Below, in pieces: positions 28,465 through 36,180 of a stretch of 64,000 nucleotides of DNA; within the stretch, counting starts at the first letter, position 1, and each line of letters starts with the position of its first letter. Below the pieces are notes generated by a model. The model worked only from the letters and a program-made list of their open reading frames with translations, ran no database searches and was not told the DNA's origin. The position numbers and the translations under genes were made by a program. Origin of the DNA: Prevotella lacticifex (GTDB taxonomy: Bacteria; Bacteroidota; Bacteroidia; Bacteroidales; Bacteroidaceae); assembly GCF_019973375.1 (NCBI RefSeq), contig NZ_BPTV01000001.1, positions 2,001,104 through 2,065,103 on the forward strand, read 5' to 3'.

Positions 28465-29076
28465 TTGATAATAGAACAACCAGCCAAATGGCTCAGATGG
28501 ATTTATCCCCACGCGTTGTGGCGAATGGACACCAACGAGCATGCCGTCTACATCACCTTCGACGACGGTCCCATTCCTGAGAGCACTCCCTTCATTCTCG
28601 AAACCTTGCGCAAGTTCAACGTCAAGGCCACGTTCTTCATGGTCGGCGACAACGTCCGCAAGTATCCTAAGCTCTACGAGCAGATCGTTGCCGACGGACA
28701 TCAGGTAGGCAACCACACCTTCCATCATCTTGGTTCCTTCAAGCACTGGACGATAACCTACGCCATGGATGTGTACGATGCCAACGAGCTTATCCACTCC
28801 CATCTCTTCCGCCCGCCACATGGTTGGATGCGGCACGCCGTCTACTGGTGGCTGAAACGAAAGTTCACCATAGTCATGTGGGATCTCGTCACACGCGACT
28901 ATTCAAAATGGCTCAATGCCGACGACGTATTCAACAACGTGAAGCGATATGCCCGCAACGGCTCCATCATAACGTTCCACGACTCACTGAAGAGCATCGA
29001 CAAACTACATACAGCACTGCCTCAGAGTCTGCAATGGCTGAAAGACCAGGGATATGAGTTCAAGGTGATACCCTGA
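28465..29076 (+). CDS. polysaccharide deacetylase family protein (NodB domain)
   Basis: This 203-residue protein is of carbohydrate esterase family 4. Motifs in order: TFDDGP (catalytic base and metal Asp), GNHTFHHLG (metal His), RPPHGW, WDLVTRDYSKW and IITFHDS. It probably deacetylates peptidoglycan or another N-acetyl-glycan. A UUG at 28465 is the first possible start after an in-frame stop, and the residues it adds (IIEQPAKWLRWIYPHALWRM) belong to the family, so UUG is preferred over the ATG at 28525. No signal peptide is obvious. Confidence 0.88.
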   Translation: MIIEQPAKWLRWIYPHALWRMDTNEHAVYITFDDGPIPESTPFILETLRKFNVKATFFMVGDNVRKYPKLYEQIVADGHQVGNHTFHHLGSFKHWTITYAMDVYDANELIHSHLFRPPHGWMRHAVYWWLKRKFTIVMWDLVTRDYSKWLNADDVFNNVKRYARNGSIITFHDSLKSIDKLHTALPQSLQWLKDQGYEFKVIP

Positions 29077-29181
29077 TCCTCCCGCTACAACAGTATTATT
29101 ATTGCAGCATCATGGCCTTTATTACTGGTGCCACCATTACTCAGTGGCATCTCTTCAGTCTGCACTATAACAATATTCCAC

Positions 29182-30249
29182 ATGCCACACAGCGATACCA
29201 ATAATACAACAGCACACGACTTCAGCGGATCTGCGACTCTGGAGGAATCGATAAAGTCCGAGGCTAAGCGTCTCGGCTTTTTTGCCTGTGGCATAGCACA
29301 GGCAGGTCCCGTCGATGCAGCCACCCAGCAGCATGTGCGCACATGGGTAGCCGAAAAAGACTATGCCACAATGGAATATATGAGCAACAACCTCGAGAAA
29401 CGCCTCGACCCTACCCTGCTCGTCCCTGGAACGAAGAGCATCATCAGTCTGGCTCTCAACTATGCTCCTAAACAAGAGATCACCGGTCACATGCCCGACA
29501 ACTACAATTTTGCCGCCTATGCCCTTGGCAAAGACTATCACGACATCATGAAGAAGAAGATGACGCTCCTTGCCAATAAATTCGGATGGACGATGATTCC
29601 TAATCAGCCAAGGGTCAGCAGCACGGCAAGCACAGCACACTGCGACAGTAATACAGAGGTGTCCTCCCCTACACCCGACAACGATACCGTCCGCTATCGT
29701 TGTTTCGTCGACAGTGCCCCTGTGCTCGAACGCTATTGGGCCGTCAAAGCCGGACTCGGATGGATAGGCCGCAACCATTCGCTTATCATCCCCCATGCCG
29801 GTACGATGTTCTTCCTCGGCGAAATTTTTGTCAGCGTCAGCCTCAACGCCGATAAGCCTGTACGCAACTTCTGCGGACAGTGCAGGCGCTGCATCGACGC
29901 TTGTCCCACTCATGCCCTCTCCACTATTCCTTTCGACACATCGCTCTGCCTGAGCTACCAGACTATAGAAAATCGTGGCGAACTGTCAACACTGGCCAAG
30001 AAGTCGATGGGCGACACCATCTACGGCTGCGACCGATGCCAGCAGGCCTGTCCGTGGAACCGCTTTGCCACACCAACCACAGACCCCGACATGCAGCCGA
30101 GCGAGGAATTCCTGAAGATGACAAAGGAAGACTGGCGCAACCTCGATATCGAGCAGTACAGGCGGCTCTTCAAAGGCTCTGCCGTGAAGCGCGCCAAATA
30201 CGAGGGACTCATGCGAAACATCAAAGCCGCAAGCCAGGAAAAACAATAA
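29182..30249 (+). CDS. queG: epoxyqueuosine reductase
   Basis: This cobalamin- and Fe4S4-dependent enzyme performs the last step of queuosine formation in tRNA. It has about 355 residues. The N-terminal cobalamin domain includes GFFACGIAQAG and SLALNYAP. The ferredoxin part has CGQCRRCIDACPTHAL and GCDRCQQACPWNR. A Ser/Thr-rich insert (residues about 149-172) lies before RYRCFVDSAPVLER and is absent from most family members I recall. The frame is open to 29128; ATG 29182 fits better. Two tRNA-Asp(GUC) genes, natural queuosine substrates, lie 250 nt downstream. Confidence 0.92.
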   Translation: MPHSDTNNTTAHDFSGSATLEESIKSEAKRLGFFACGIAQAGPVDAATQQHVRTWVAEKDYATMEYMSNNLEKRLDPTLLVPGTKSIISLALNYAPKQEITGHMPDNYNFAAYALGKDYHDIMKKKMTLLANKFGWTMIPNQPRVSSTASTAHCDSNTEVSSPTPDNDTVRYRCFVDSAPVLERYWAVKAGLGWIGRNHSLIIPHAGTMFFLGEIFVSVSLNADKPVRNFCGQCRRCIDACPTHALSTIPFDTSLCLSYQTIENRGELSTLAKKSMGDTIYGCDRCQQACPWNRFATPTTDPDMQPSEEFLKMTKEDWRNLDIEQYRRLFKGSAVKRAKYEGLMRNIKAASQEKQ

Positions 30250-30470
30250 CTGCTGCACCATGTCGACGACGTCGACATCCGTCTCTGTATACACCGCATC
30301 ATATCAAACTTCTTCTCTATAGCTTATTCGTGGAGGGAGGAACACATTCACCCCCACTACACCAATAAGGGGCTCTATCAACAAAATACACTGGTGAATA
30401 GGTCCAACGCAAGCATACGCACACGCTGACGAACCCTATGACAACCAAGACTCAAGAGAAACCCAACAAC

Positions 30471-30500
30471 AAAAAACCCTGAAGAAATAATCTCCAAGGT
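30471..30500 (-). terminator. terminator of the tRNA-Asp pair
   Basis: On the minus strand ACCTTGGAGA (30500-30491) pairs with TCTTCAGGGT (30485-30476) over 10 pairs including G-U, then TTTTTTG. Confidence 0.75.
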
Positions 30501-30505
30501 TTCCG

Positions 30506-30579
30506 CGGTGCGTACGAGATTCGGACTCGTGACCTCCTGCGTGACAGGCAGGCATTCTAACCAACTGAACTAACGCACC
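30506..30579 (-). tRNA. tRNA-Asp (GUC), second copy in the transcript
   Basis: This is a 74-nt cloverleaf. The acceptor GGTGCGT pairs with ACGCACC, the discriminator is G, the anticodon loop CTGTCAC gives GUC, and the T arm contains TCCGAAT. No CCA is encoded. Its sequence appears identical to the copy at 30597-30670. GUC with position-34 G is a queuosine site. Confidence 0.95.
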
Positions 30580-30596
30580 ATAATCGGTGAAGTTGG

Positions 30597-30670
30597 CGGT
30601 GCGTACGAGATTCGGACTCGTGACCTCCTGCGTGACAGGCAGGCATTCTAACCAACTGAACTAACGCACC
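30597..30670 (-). tRNA. tRNA-Asp (GUC), first copy in the transcript
   Basis: This has the same structure as the neighbouring copy 17 nt away, with anticodon GUC. It is nearest to the promoter at 30708-30738. Tandem duplication is evident from the identity of the two genes. Confidence 0.95.
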
Positions 30671-30707
30671 ATTTTACTTCGTATAGCCGATTTTTGATTA
30701 GCGAGTG

Positions 30708-30738
30708 CAAAGGTAGAGGTTTTCTTCCGATTGACCAA
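30708..30738 (-). promoter_or_regulatory. promoter of the tRNA-Asp pair
   Basis: On the minus strand TTG (30738-30736), a 20-nt spacer and TACCTTTG (30715-30708) fit the consensus. Confidence 0.8.
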
Positions 30739-30835
30739 ACATTGCATAAGAAAAGTTTTCGCTATTAATGTTTATTAACAAGTCGAGTCTCTTGTGGTAA
30801 CTACTCAGTCTTTTTTTGTCGGCGCAGCTAAGTAA

Positions 30836-32305
30836 CTATTCAGCGATAGGTACGGCAGGGCTGTCCGTAGCACCAAACAGTGCTCGGATTGCCTCAAATG
30901 GTGTCTGCTTATGTTTCTTCGCAGTTTCTATTATTGAATGCAGGTCAAAGAAAGCATCTGCACCTAAGTCCGATCTAAAGGTACCAGAGTTCTTCAGTTT
31001 TATCTTCAACTTTCTTATGCCTCGTTCGCTTGCATTGTTGTCAGAAGGAATCAGAGGATCCTCCAGAAAGTTGAAGATATAATCCCTGCATTTTATAAGA
31101 CCGTTCTTGAGACGCTGAAACTGTTCCTTAAATCCTTCCAAATTCTTCTTGAGCAGAGCATCAAGCTTTTCGAGCCACGGTTCTTTTTCAATATACTCGT
31201 TAGGCCTTGTATTCATTTCGTGGATTGCCTCCTTCAAAAGTTTTTCAACTTCTCCAGACCATTGCTGTGTTGTGTCGAGTTCGTTCAGATATTGCAGCTC
31301 TCTAAGTATATGCGCAAGACAAACCTGATGGTTCAAGAAGTGCAAGGCAAAATAGGCACTATGGCGATCTGTTACTGCTATCATTCTCTCAAGGCTGTCA
31401 CCAAAACGACTTTCAAGCTCCTTAGAACTTCTTCCTCCAGCACGGAACAAGAGTGTAAAATACACTGTCTGTGCTATCCAAGCCCAGTCCAGCCGTTTGT
31501 TGCAATAGCAGCCCGACTCGTCAAAGCCTACAACTTTTGACTGCATAATGAGCTTCTTAATTTTGTCAATAGCAGGCTTTGCTTTTGTCTTGGCCTCGTT
31601 TATCCAGTTAACCATGGAGCCCTCGCTTATCGAAAGATTACACACTTCGAGTAAGAAGTCGGCAATGCGACCATAAGGCAGGAACTGTACTACCGAAAGA
31701 TAGACGACGAGGCTTTTGACAGAAGCGTCATAGACAACGGCATTTGCCCCGCGTTTCCTTGCAACGTGGGATTGTATTCTTGCTCCGCACTTACTACAGA
31801 TAGCAACATAATGTCTGATTTCTTTTACTATAGGCTTCATTTCAGGAAGAGATATCACCTGTGTAACATAATCCATCACAAGCTCACTATCTTCGAGCGA
31901 GTTGCCGCATTCGTTACAGTAATTAGGAATTATGTTTTCAACGGAATCCGGACTGTCTGTCTTCAAAAGTGTACAGCCCTTGTGTCCTGCTTGTCCACCC
32001 GGCTTACGACCGCTCGTTTTGCGCAGCGTCTTAGTACGCCGGACGACTTCGTCCTGTATCTTCTCCTTGGAAGGTGGCGTGCTGCTGTTGTTGGAGTTCT
32101 TGTCTGGAGTTTCGTACTTTGCAAGACGCTTTCTAAGATCCTCTATTATCGCATTGCGTTTGCTGACCTCGACGTTCAGTTTGTTAATGTTACGGTTAAG
32201 ATTGCATATAGTATCATGCTGCGAATCGATGGTTTTCTGCATCGACCCCAGCTTCTCATTCATGCTTTTCAGCACATCTGCTATATCCGTAACTATCTCT
32301 TTCAC
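30836..32305 (-). CDS. IS66-family transposase (inner element)
   Basis: The protein is about 489 residues from a GUG at 32305. The frame is open to 32341, but the promoter (-7 TACCTTTG at 32318-32311) lies between, so the longer start is not transcribed. Order: a coiled coil (about 10-60), a zinc-finger-like CNECGNSL and CSKCGARIQ region, then the DDE core with GFDESGCY, VTDRHSAYF and DNNASERGIR. The start codon is 5 nt from the -7 element, so the message is probably leaderless. Confidence 0.9.
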   Translation of the reverse strand: MKEIVTDIADVLKSMNEKLGSMQKTIDSQHDTICNLNRNINKLNVEVSKRNAIIEDLRKRLAKYETPDKNSNNSSTPPSKEKIQDEVVRRTKTLRKTSGRKPGGQAGHKGCTLLKTDSPDSVENIIPNYCNECGNSLEDSELVMDYVTQVISLPEMKPIVKEIRHYVAICSKCGARIQSHVARKRGANAVVYDASVKSLVVYLSVVQFLPYGRIADFLLEVCNLSISEGSMVNWINEAKTKAKPAIDKIKKLIMQSKVVGFDESGCYCNKRLDWAWIAQTVYFTLLFRAGGRSSKELESRFGDSLERMIAVTDRHSAYFALHFLNHQVCLAHILRELQYLNELDTTQQWSGEVEKLLKEAIHEMNTRPNEYIEKEPWLEKLDALLKKNLEGFKEQFQRLKNGLIKCRDYIFNFLEDPLIPSDNNASERGIRKLKIKLKNSGTFRSDLGADAFFDLHSIIETAKKHKQTPFEAIRALFGATDSPAVPIAE

Positions 32306-32310
32306 AGATA

Positions 32311-32341
32311 CAAAGGTACGAAAAAAGTCTGAAATAAGCAA
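32311..32341 (-). promoter_or_regulatory. promoter of the inner transposase
   Basis: On the minus strand TTG (32341-32339), a 20-nt spacer and TACCTTTG (32318-32311). The GUG start follows at 32305. Confidence 0.75.
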
Positions 32342-32465
32342 ACAAAAACAGAACTATTTTCATACTTATTTTGCTGATTGATAGGCATTTAAACAAGGCT
32401 CATAATTGAGATAACCATCAGAAAGAGAAATTGGGCGGGCATTCGCTGAATAGTTACGCAGCTAA

Positions 32466-32710
32466 GTTCTAAGGTTAAAGTCTTTTAAAGTTGTTCGTGA
32501 CAGAAATCAAGTATTGTTATATTCCGCCGAGATGTTACAAATTTACATGGCAAGCGGTTCAACCTATGCCGTATTATGGAAGCATTTTCCACAGCTGTCT
32601 TGTTTTACCAATTAGGTTATTGGAGTTATCAAAGTTGTTGAAGACACGTTGTGGGCGTTTTCCATTTTTTGCAGTTTTCAGGAGCCATGTTAAGAGCGCG
32701 TTAACACTAT
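32466..32710 (+). other. non-coding left part of the outer IS66 element
   Basis: No convincing gene is seen. Near its right end TTGAGTAGTTA (32719-32729) resembles the IS66 end sequence, perhaps the scar of an older insertion. Confidence 0.4.
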
Positions 32711-32741
32711 TTGGCCGGTTGAGTAGTTATGCCTAAATTTG
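32711..32741 (+). promoter_or_regulatory. promoter of the outer transposase
   Basis: TTG (32711-32713), a 20-nt spacer and TAAATTTG (32734-32741); the ATG is 4 nt further on, so the mRNA should be leaderless or nearly so. Confidence 0.75.
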
Positions 32742-32745
32742 CACC

Positions 32746-34278
32746 ATGACATATAAAGATTTAGGCGCACTTACCGATCCTTTGGAGGCTGTAAAGTCTT
32801 TGTTTGCCGAGATGACCACTATGAAAGAGGAGCTCTCGGCAACCAAGAGCGATGTGGCGCGCCTAAACCGCAACAACACAAAACTTGTAGTAGAGAATCG
32901 CAACCTTAAGGCGGAACTGGCTCAAACCAAGGAAGAACTGTCAAGGCTGAAAAAGGAAGCTCCCGTCGAGAAAGACAGCACCAATTCGAGCATTCCTCCC
33001 ACAAAACAGTCCATTGCAAAGCAAATAATCCAGCACACAAGCTCACTTCGGAAGCCGTCCGGAAAGAATCCGGATGGACAGCCGGGTCATGCTGGGCACT
33101 CCCTTGACAAGAATACCTCTCCGGACAAGACAATAGAACATAAGGCGAAAACATGCCCTTTTTGCGGACATGCAATCCCGGAAGACGCCGAACAGGTGTG
33201 CGTAAAAACCATACAGGAGATAGAAATAACCGGTCCAATGCAACCTTGCTCTGTCACAGAGCACAAGTATTATTCTGCAGTTTGCACGCATTGCCACAAG
33301 GCTGCAAGAGCAGAGTCTGTAACAGGAGACTGCAAGAAGGTCATGTACGGCCCGGTACTTCAGACCATGGTCGTGTACCTTTCTGTAGTGCAGTCCGTAC
33401 CCTACAACCGGATAGCGGAGATTATGAGGGATATTTTTATGGTGCCGACCTTTTCCGAGGGTACTGTGAAAAACATCCTGAGCAAGAACAAGCACAAGGC
33501 GACCCCTGTATATGACAGCATACTGTCATACATCGAGAAGTTCAAAGCCGCAGGCATGGACGAGACTGGCGCATACATCAATCAAAGACTGTGCTGGTTC
33601 TGGTGCCTGCAATGCCCGAAATTATGCTATGTCTTCGCTGACGAGTCAAGAGGATTAAAGGCCTTGGAACGGCATGGTATACTAAAGCACCTGGAGGACA
33701 TCATCCTATACACTGACCTTCATGGTACGTATTTTAAGCTGAAGGTCAGGGGACACCAGGTGTGCCTTGTTCATTTACTGAGAAACCTTCAGTATCTGTG
33801 CGACCTCAACAAAGAACAGCATTGGGCCTCGGACATACAAGAATTGCTACGACAGGCCATACATGAGAGCAATACCAAACCGCGAGAGCAGATAGATATT
33901 GGAAGCCTCAAAAAACAATTGCACAAATTGCTGGAACAGGATGTGTCCTCCTACGAAAGAAAAGGGTGCAAGGATTTTCAAGCTCTGCAAAACGGACTTA
34001 TAAACTGCGAGCAGTATATCTTCACATTCCTTGAGCAAGAGGGTGTCCCGCATCATAACAACTCTAGCGAGGGGGCCATAAGAATATTGAAAGTAAAGTC
34101 AAAGGTCTCAGGAGGATTCAGAACTGAAGTCGGGGCAGACGAGTACGCTTGTTTTCATTCTATAGTGGAGACTGCGAAAAGAAATGGTGTTTCGAAATTC
34201 AAGGCTCTGTTCCAACTCATCTCGGACATGGCTCCCAAGGATGACTTTATCGGAAGACTCTTATCAGAGAACGACTAA
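32746..34278 (+). CDS. IS66-family transposase (outer element)
   Basis: The protein has 510 residues. An N-terminal coiled coil (VARLNRNNTKLVVENRNLKA) precedes zinc-finger pairs (CPFCGH, CTHCHK) and a DDE core with GMDETGAYIN, YTDLHGTYF and NNSSEGAIR. It appears intact. It is related to, but clearly different from, the inner transposase and lies in the opposite orientation. Confidence 0.92.
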   Translation: MTYKDLGALTDPLEAVKSLFAEMTTMKEELSATKSDVARLNRNNTKLVVENRNLKAELAQTKEELSRLKKEAPVEKDSTNSSIPPTKQSIAKQIIQHTSSLRKPSGKNPDGQPGHAGHSLDKNTSPDKTIEHKAKTCPFCGHAIPEDAEQVCVKTIQEIEITGPMQPCSVTEHKYYSAVCTHCHKAARAESVTGDCKKVMYGPVLQTMVVYLSVVQSVPYNRIAEIMRDIFMVPTFSEGTVKNILSKNKHKATPVYDSILSYIEKFKAAGMDETGAYINQRLCWFWCLQCPKLCYVFADESRGLKALERHGILKHLEDIILYTDLHGTYFKLKVRGHQVCLVHLLRNLQYLCDLNKEQHWASDIQELLRQAIHESNTKPREQIDIGSLKKQLHKLLEQDVSSYERKGCKDFQALQNGLINCEQYIFTFLEQEGVPHHNNSSEGAIRILKVKSKVSGGFRTEVGADEYACFHSIVETAKRNGVSKFKALFQLISDMAPKDDFIGRLLSEND

Positions 34279-34402
34279 TTTTAGTCGTTCCGAACCATCA
34301 TGTCAAAAAGACTGAGTAGTTACCGATTTGTATTCTTTGTTTAAAAATATGTTACAGCCAAGGTTTAATAAAGTTTAAAATAAAGAATTTTTCGACGAAA
34401 AG

Positions 34403-34434
34403 TTTGGAATCTATAATATTTTTTACTTAATTTG
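34403..34434 (+). promoter_or_regulatory. promoter of the RiPP precursor gene
   Basis: TTTG (34403-34406), a 20-nt spacer and TTAATTTG (34427-34434; one mismatch to TAnnTTTG) precede the ATG by 26 nt. It lies outside the IS end at 34323, so the locus has its own promoter. Confidence 0.6.
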
Positions 34435-34460
34435 CAATTAACTTAAAATATATGTAGATT

Positions 34461-34700
34461 ATGGATAAGAAATATGAAATTGAAGAACTCGTTAGAGGAG
34501 ATATCCTTGACGGAAGCTTGATGGAGATTGTTACAGGCGGAGTTAGTTCGAAGCATAGTGCTGCTGTTGGTGAATGCAGCTATTCTTGTGTTTATACAAT
34601 GTGCAACTATTCGGCATGTTCATATAATTTCTGTCAATACGGATTTTGCCGTTACGACATATGTAAGCATGCTGTTTGTGCTCTTACTATTGCCTTGTAG
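34461..34700 (+). CDS. cysteine-periodic RiPP precursor peptide (candidate)
   Basis: This 79-residue peptide has an acidic leader ending in a double glycine (Gly26-Gly27 in LMEIVTGGVSS), like Bacteroidales GG-leader natural-product precursors. The core has eight Cys at 39, 43, 48, 53, 58, 63, 68 and 73; from 43 on the spacing is exactly five. Six of them have Tyr at Cys+2 (CSY, CVY, CNY, CSY, CQY, CRY), then CKH and CAL. The layout recalls pentapeptide-repeat beta-helices. The neighbouring radical SAM/SPASM enzyme would install crosslinks, thioether or Tyr-centred. Both genes are AT-rich, suggesting transfer. No protease or ABC exporter gene is adjacent. Confidence 0.8.
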   Translation: MDKKYEIEELVRGDILDGSLMEIVTGGVSSKHSAAVGECSYSCVYTMCNYSACSYNFCQYGFCRYDICKHAVCALTIAL

Positions 34701-34777
34701 GTATTAAATACTCTCAAAGGAATTTTTCTTTAGGTGAATTAAGTTCATTTCAAATAATGGGAATAGTGTGTGATCCC

Positions 34778-34803
34778 TTTCATCCAAATTAATTGGGATG
34801 AAA
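34778..34803 (+). promoter_or_regulatory. hairpin between precursor and maturase genes
   Basis: TTTCATCC (34778-34785) pairs with GGATGAAA (34796-34803); no U tract follows. Such a stem could protect the precursor message 3' end and lower maturase expression relative to the peptide. Confidence 0.5.
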
Positions 34804-34848
34804 ACGTTGTATGTCGTATCTGTATCTATTTAGAAGAATAAATATAAT

Positions 34849-36174
34849 ATGAAATTAAGAAAATCAAAATATACCTTTCTTTTAGATGCAGGAGGAAAGT
34901 ATCTAGTATACAATTCTGCAAAGAACAATTTCTGGAAAGTTAATGATAATGTCTTTGAATTTATCAAGTATTTGGATTCTATAGAAATACAGAATGCCTC
35001 TGAGAGAGAACTAGCATCTTTTCTTCATCGTCTTTCCATAATAAATACTGATGAGGAAGATAGAAATATTGCGGATAATTTTAAATTGAGATTCTTGGCA
35101 AATTCTTTTTCTAAGGATCATTTAGATCTGACGATTGCTCCGACCTTAAAATGTAATCTTTGTTGTCCATATTGTTTTGAAGAGAACAAACCTTTATTTG
35201 TTATGGATAAAGCCATCTGTGACAAGATAGTTAAATTTGTTAAAAAACATAATTTCGCTAAAAAAATCAGAATAACATGGTTTGGTGGCGAACCGTTGCT
35301 CTGTGTTGGAAAAATCGATTACATATTGAAGGAACTTTCTAAGACGAACTTTCCTGATTTAGAGTATCAAGAAATTATTACTAACGGAACACTCCTTAGA
35401 GGTTATAACCTGCGATTGTTTAAGGATTACAAGTTTAATGCTATTCAGGTGACATTTGATGGCTCAGAGTTAAACCATGATAAAAAGAGGAAAACAGCTA
35501 ATGGATCTGGTACATATAATATAATCCTAAGTAATCTTGATGAATTTGTATCTTTGTTCCCATCTATTGATATTAAAATACGAATAAATATAGATAAAAG
35601 CAACGGTGACGATTTTCTTTATCTTAACGATTTCTTAACTAATAGATATAAGGGGAAAAAGAATCTCTTCATTTATCCAGGGGTTCTAAAATCATGTAGT
35701 ACTTCTATAAAGAATGCTCCTTTCTTATGTAATTCGGAAGTAAGTGCTTTATACATGCGGTATATGAGTCATGGATATCTAATATCATATCCGAGGTATA
35801 ATTATTTTGGATGTGGAGCAAATCAACTGTCATCTTACGTTATTGGGCCAAGGGGTGAATTGTACAAGTGTTGGCAGGACTTAGGTAAGGATGATAGAAT
35901 CGTTGGTAGCATCTTTGATGATGAATATTCAAATGATAATTTGCTTAATGGCTATCTGTTGCATGGCTCTCATATGAATGATAGTTCCTGCATGGAATGT
36001 CCGATTATGCCCATTTGTGACAGCAATTGTGCAAATGACCGATTGGATAATTTATTCAACAATGCGAATCATGAACTCTGTAGTATATATAGAGAGCATG
36101 ACTATCAATTACTTAAAGATAAATTAGTTGAAATTTATAATTTGATTGAGCAAAATCGTTCACACATCAAATAG
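34849..36174 (+). CDS. radical SAM/SPASM peptide maturase
   Basis: The protein has 441 residues. Residues 1-90 form an N-terminal domain likely to hold the leader (YTFLLDAGGKYLVYNS). The SAM cluster motif is CNLCCPYC, giving Cys102, Cys106 and Cys109. FGGEPLL binds SAM. The C-terminal SPASM region has FGCGANQL, ELYKCW, SSCMECPIMPICDSNC and a final HELCS, enough for two auxiliary Fe4S4 clusters. It probably acts on the peptide encoded 148 nt upstream. The closest families I know are the Bacteroidales GG-type maturases (TIGR04148-like), but this was not searched. The gene is AT-rich like the precursor. Confidence 0.9.
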   Translation: MKLRKSKYTFLLDAGGKYLVYNSAKNNFWKVNDNVFEFIKYLDSIEIQNASERELASFLHRLSIINTDEEDRNIADNFKLRFLANSFSKDHLDLTIAPTLKCNLCCPYCFEENKPLFVMDKAICDKIVKFVKKHNFAKKIRITWFGGEPLLCVGKIDYILKELSKTNFPDLEYQEIITNGTLLRGYNLRLFKDYKFNAIQVTFDGSELNHDKKRKTANGSGTYNIILSNLDEFVSLFPSIDIKIRINIDKSNGDDFLYLNDFLTNRYKGKKNLFIYPGVLKSCSTSIKNAPFLCNSEVSALYMRYMSHGYLISYPRYNYFGCGANQLSSYVIGPRGELYKCWQDLGKDDRIVGSIFDDEYSNDNLLNGYLLHGSHMNDSSCMECPIMPICDSNCANDRLDNLFNNANHELCSIYREHDYQLLKDKLVEIYNLIEQNRSHIK

Positions 36175-36180
36175 TTGACT

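Larger units (their letters stand above)
30832..32457 (-). mobile_element. inner IS66-family element with 8-bp target duplication
   Basis: The ends GTAACTATTCAGCG (30832) and CGCTGAATAGTTAC (to 32457) are inverted repeats. They are flanked by the direct repeat GCAGCTAA at 30824-30831 and 32458-32465, the 8-bp duplication expected for IS66. The element is 1626 bp, and its transposase stop codon lies inside the left inverted repeat. The intact duplication shows a simple, fairly recent insertion into the outer element. Confidence 0.93.
30797..34323 (+). mobile_element. outer IS66-family element, split by a second IS66
   Basis: The left end GTAACTACTCAGTCTTTTT starts at 30797; its exact complement ends at 34323 (AAAAAGACTGAGTAGTTAC). 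The element carries one transposase gene (32746-34278), as in the ISBst12-like IS66 group that lacks tnpA and tnpB. A second IS66 sits 35 nt inside the left end. The flanking 8-mers (CTCTTGTG and CGATTTGT) do not match, so its target duplication is lost or one end was rearranged. A further copy of the left end lies at 38623. Confidence 0.85.

Noticed and set aside
32491..32736. TnpB-like gene in the outer IS66
   Set aside because: The frame lacks the TnpB signature and overlaps the transposase promoter; the element fits the single-gene IS66 group.
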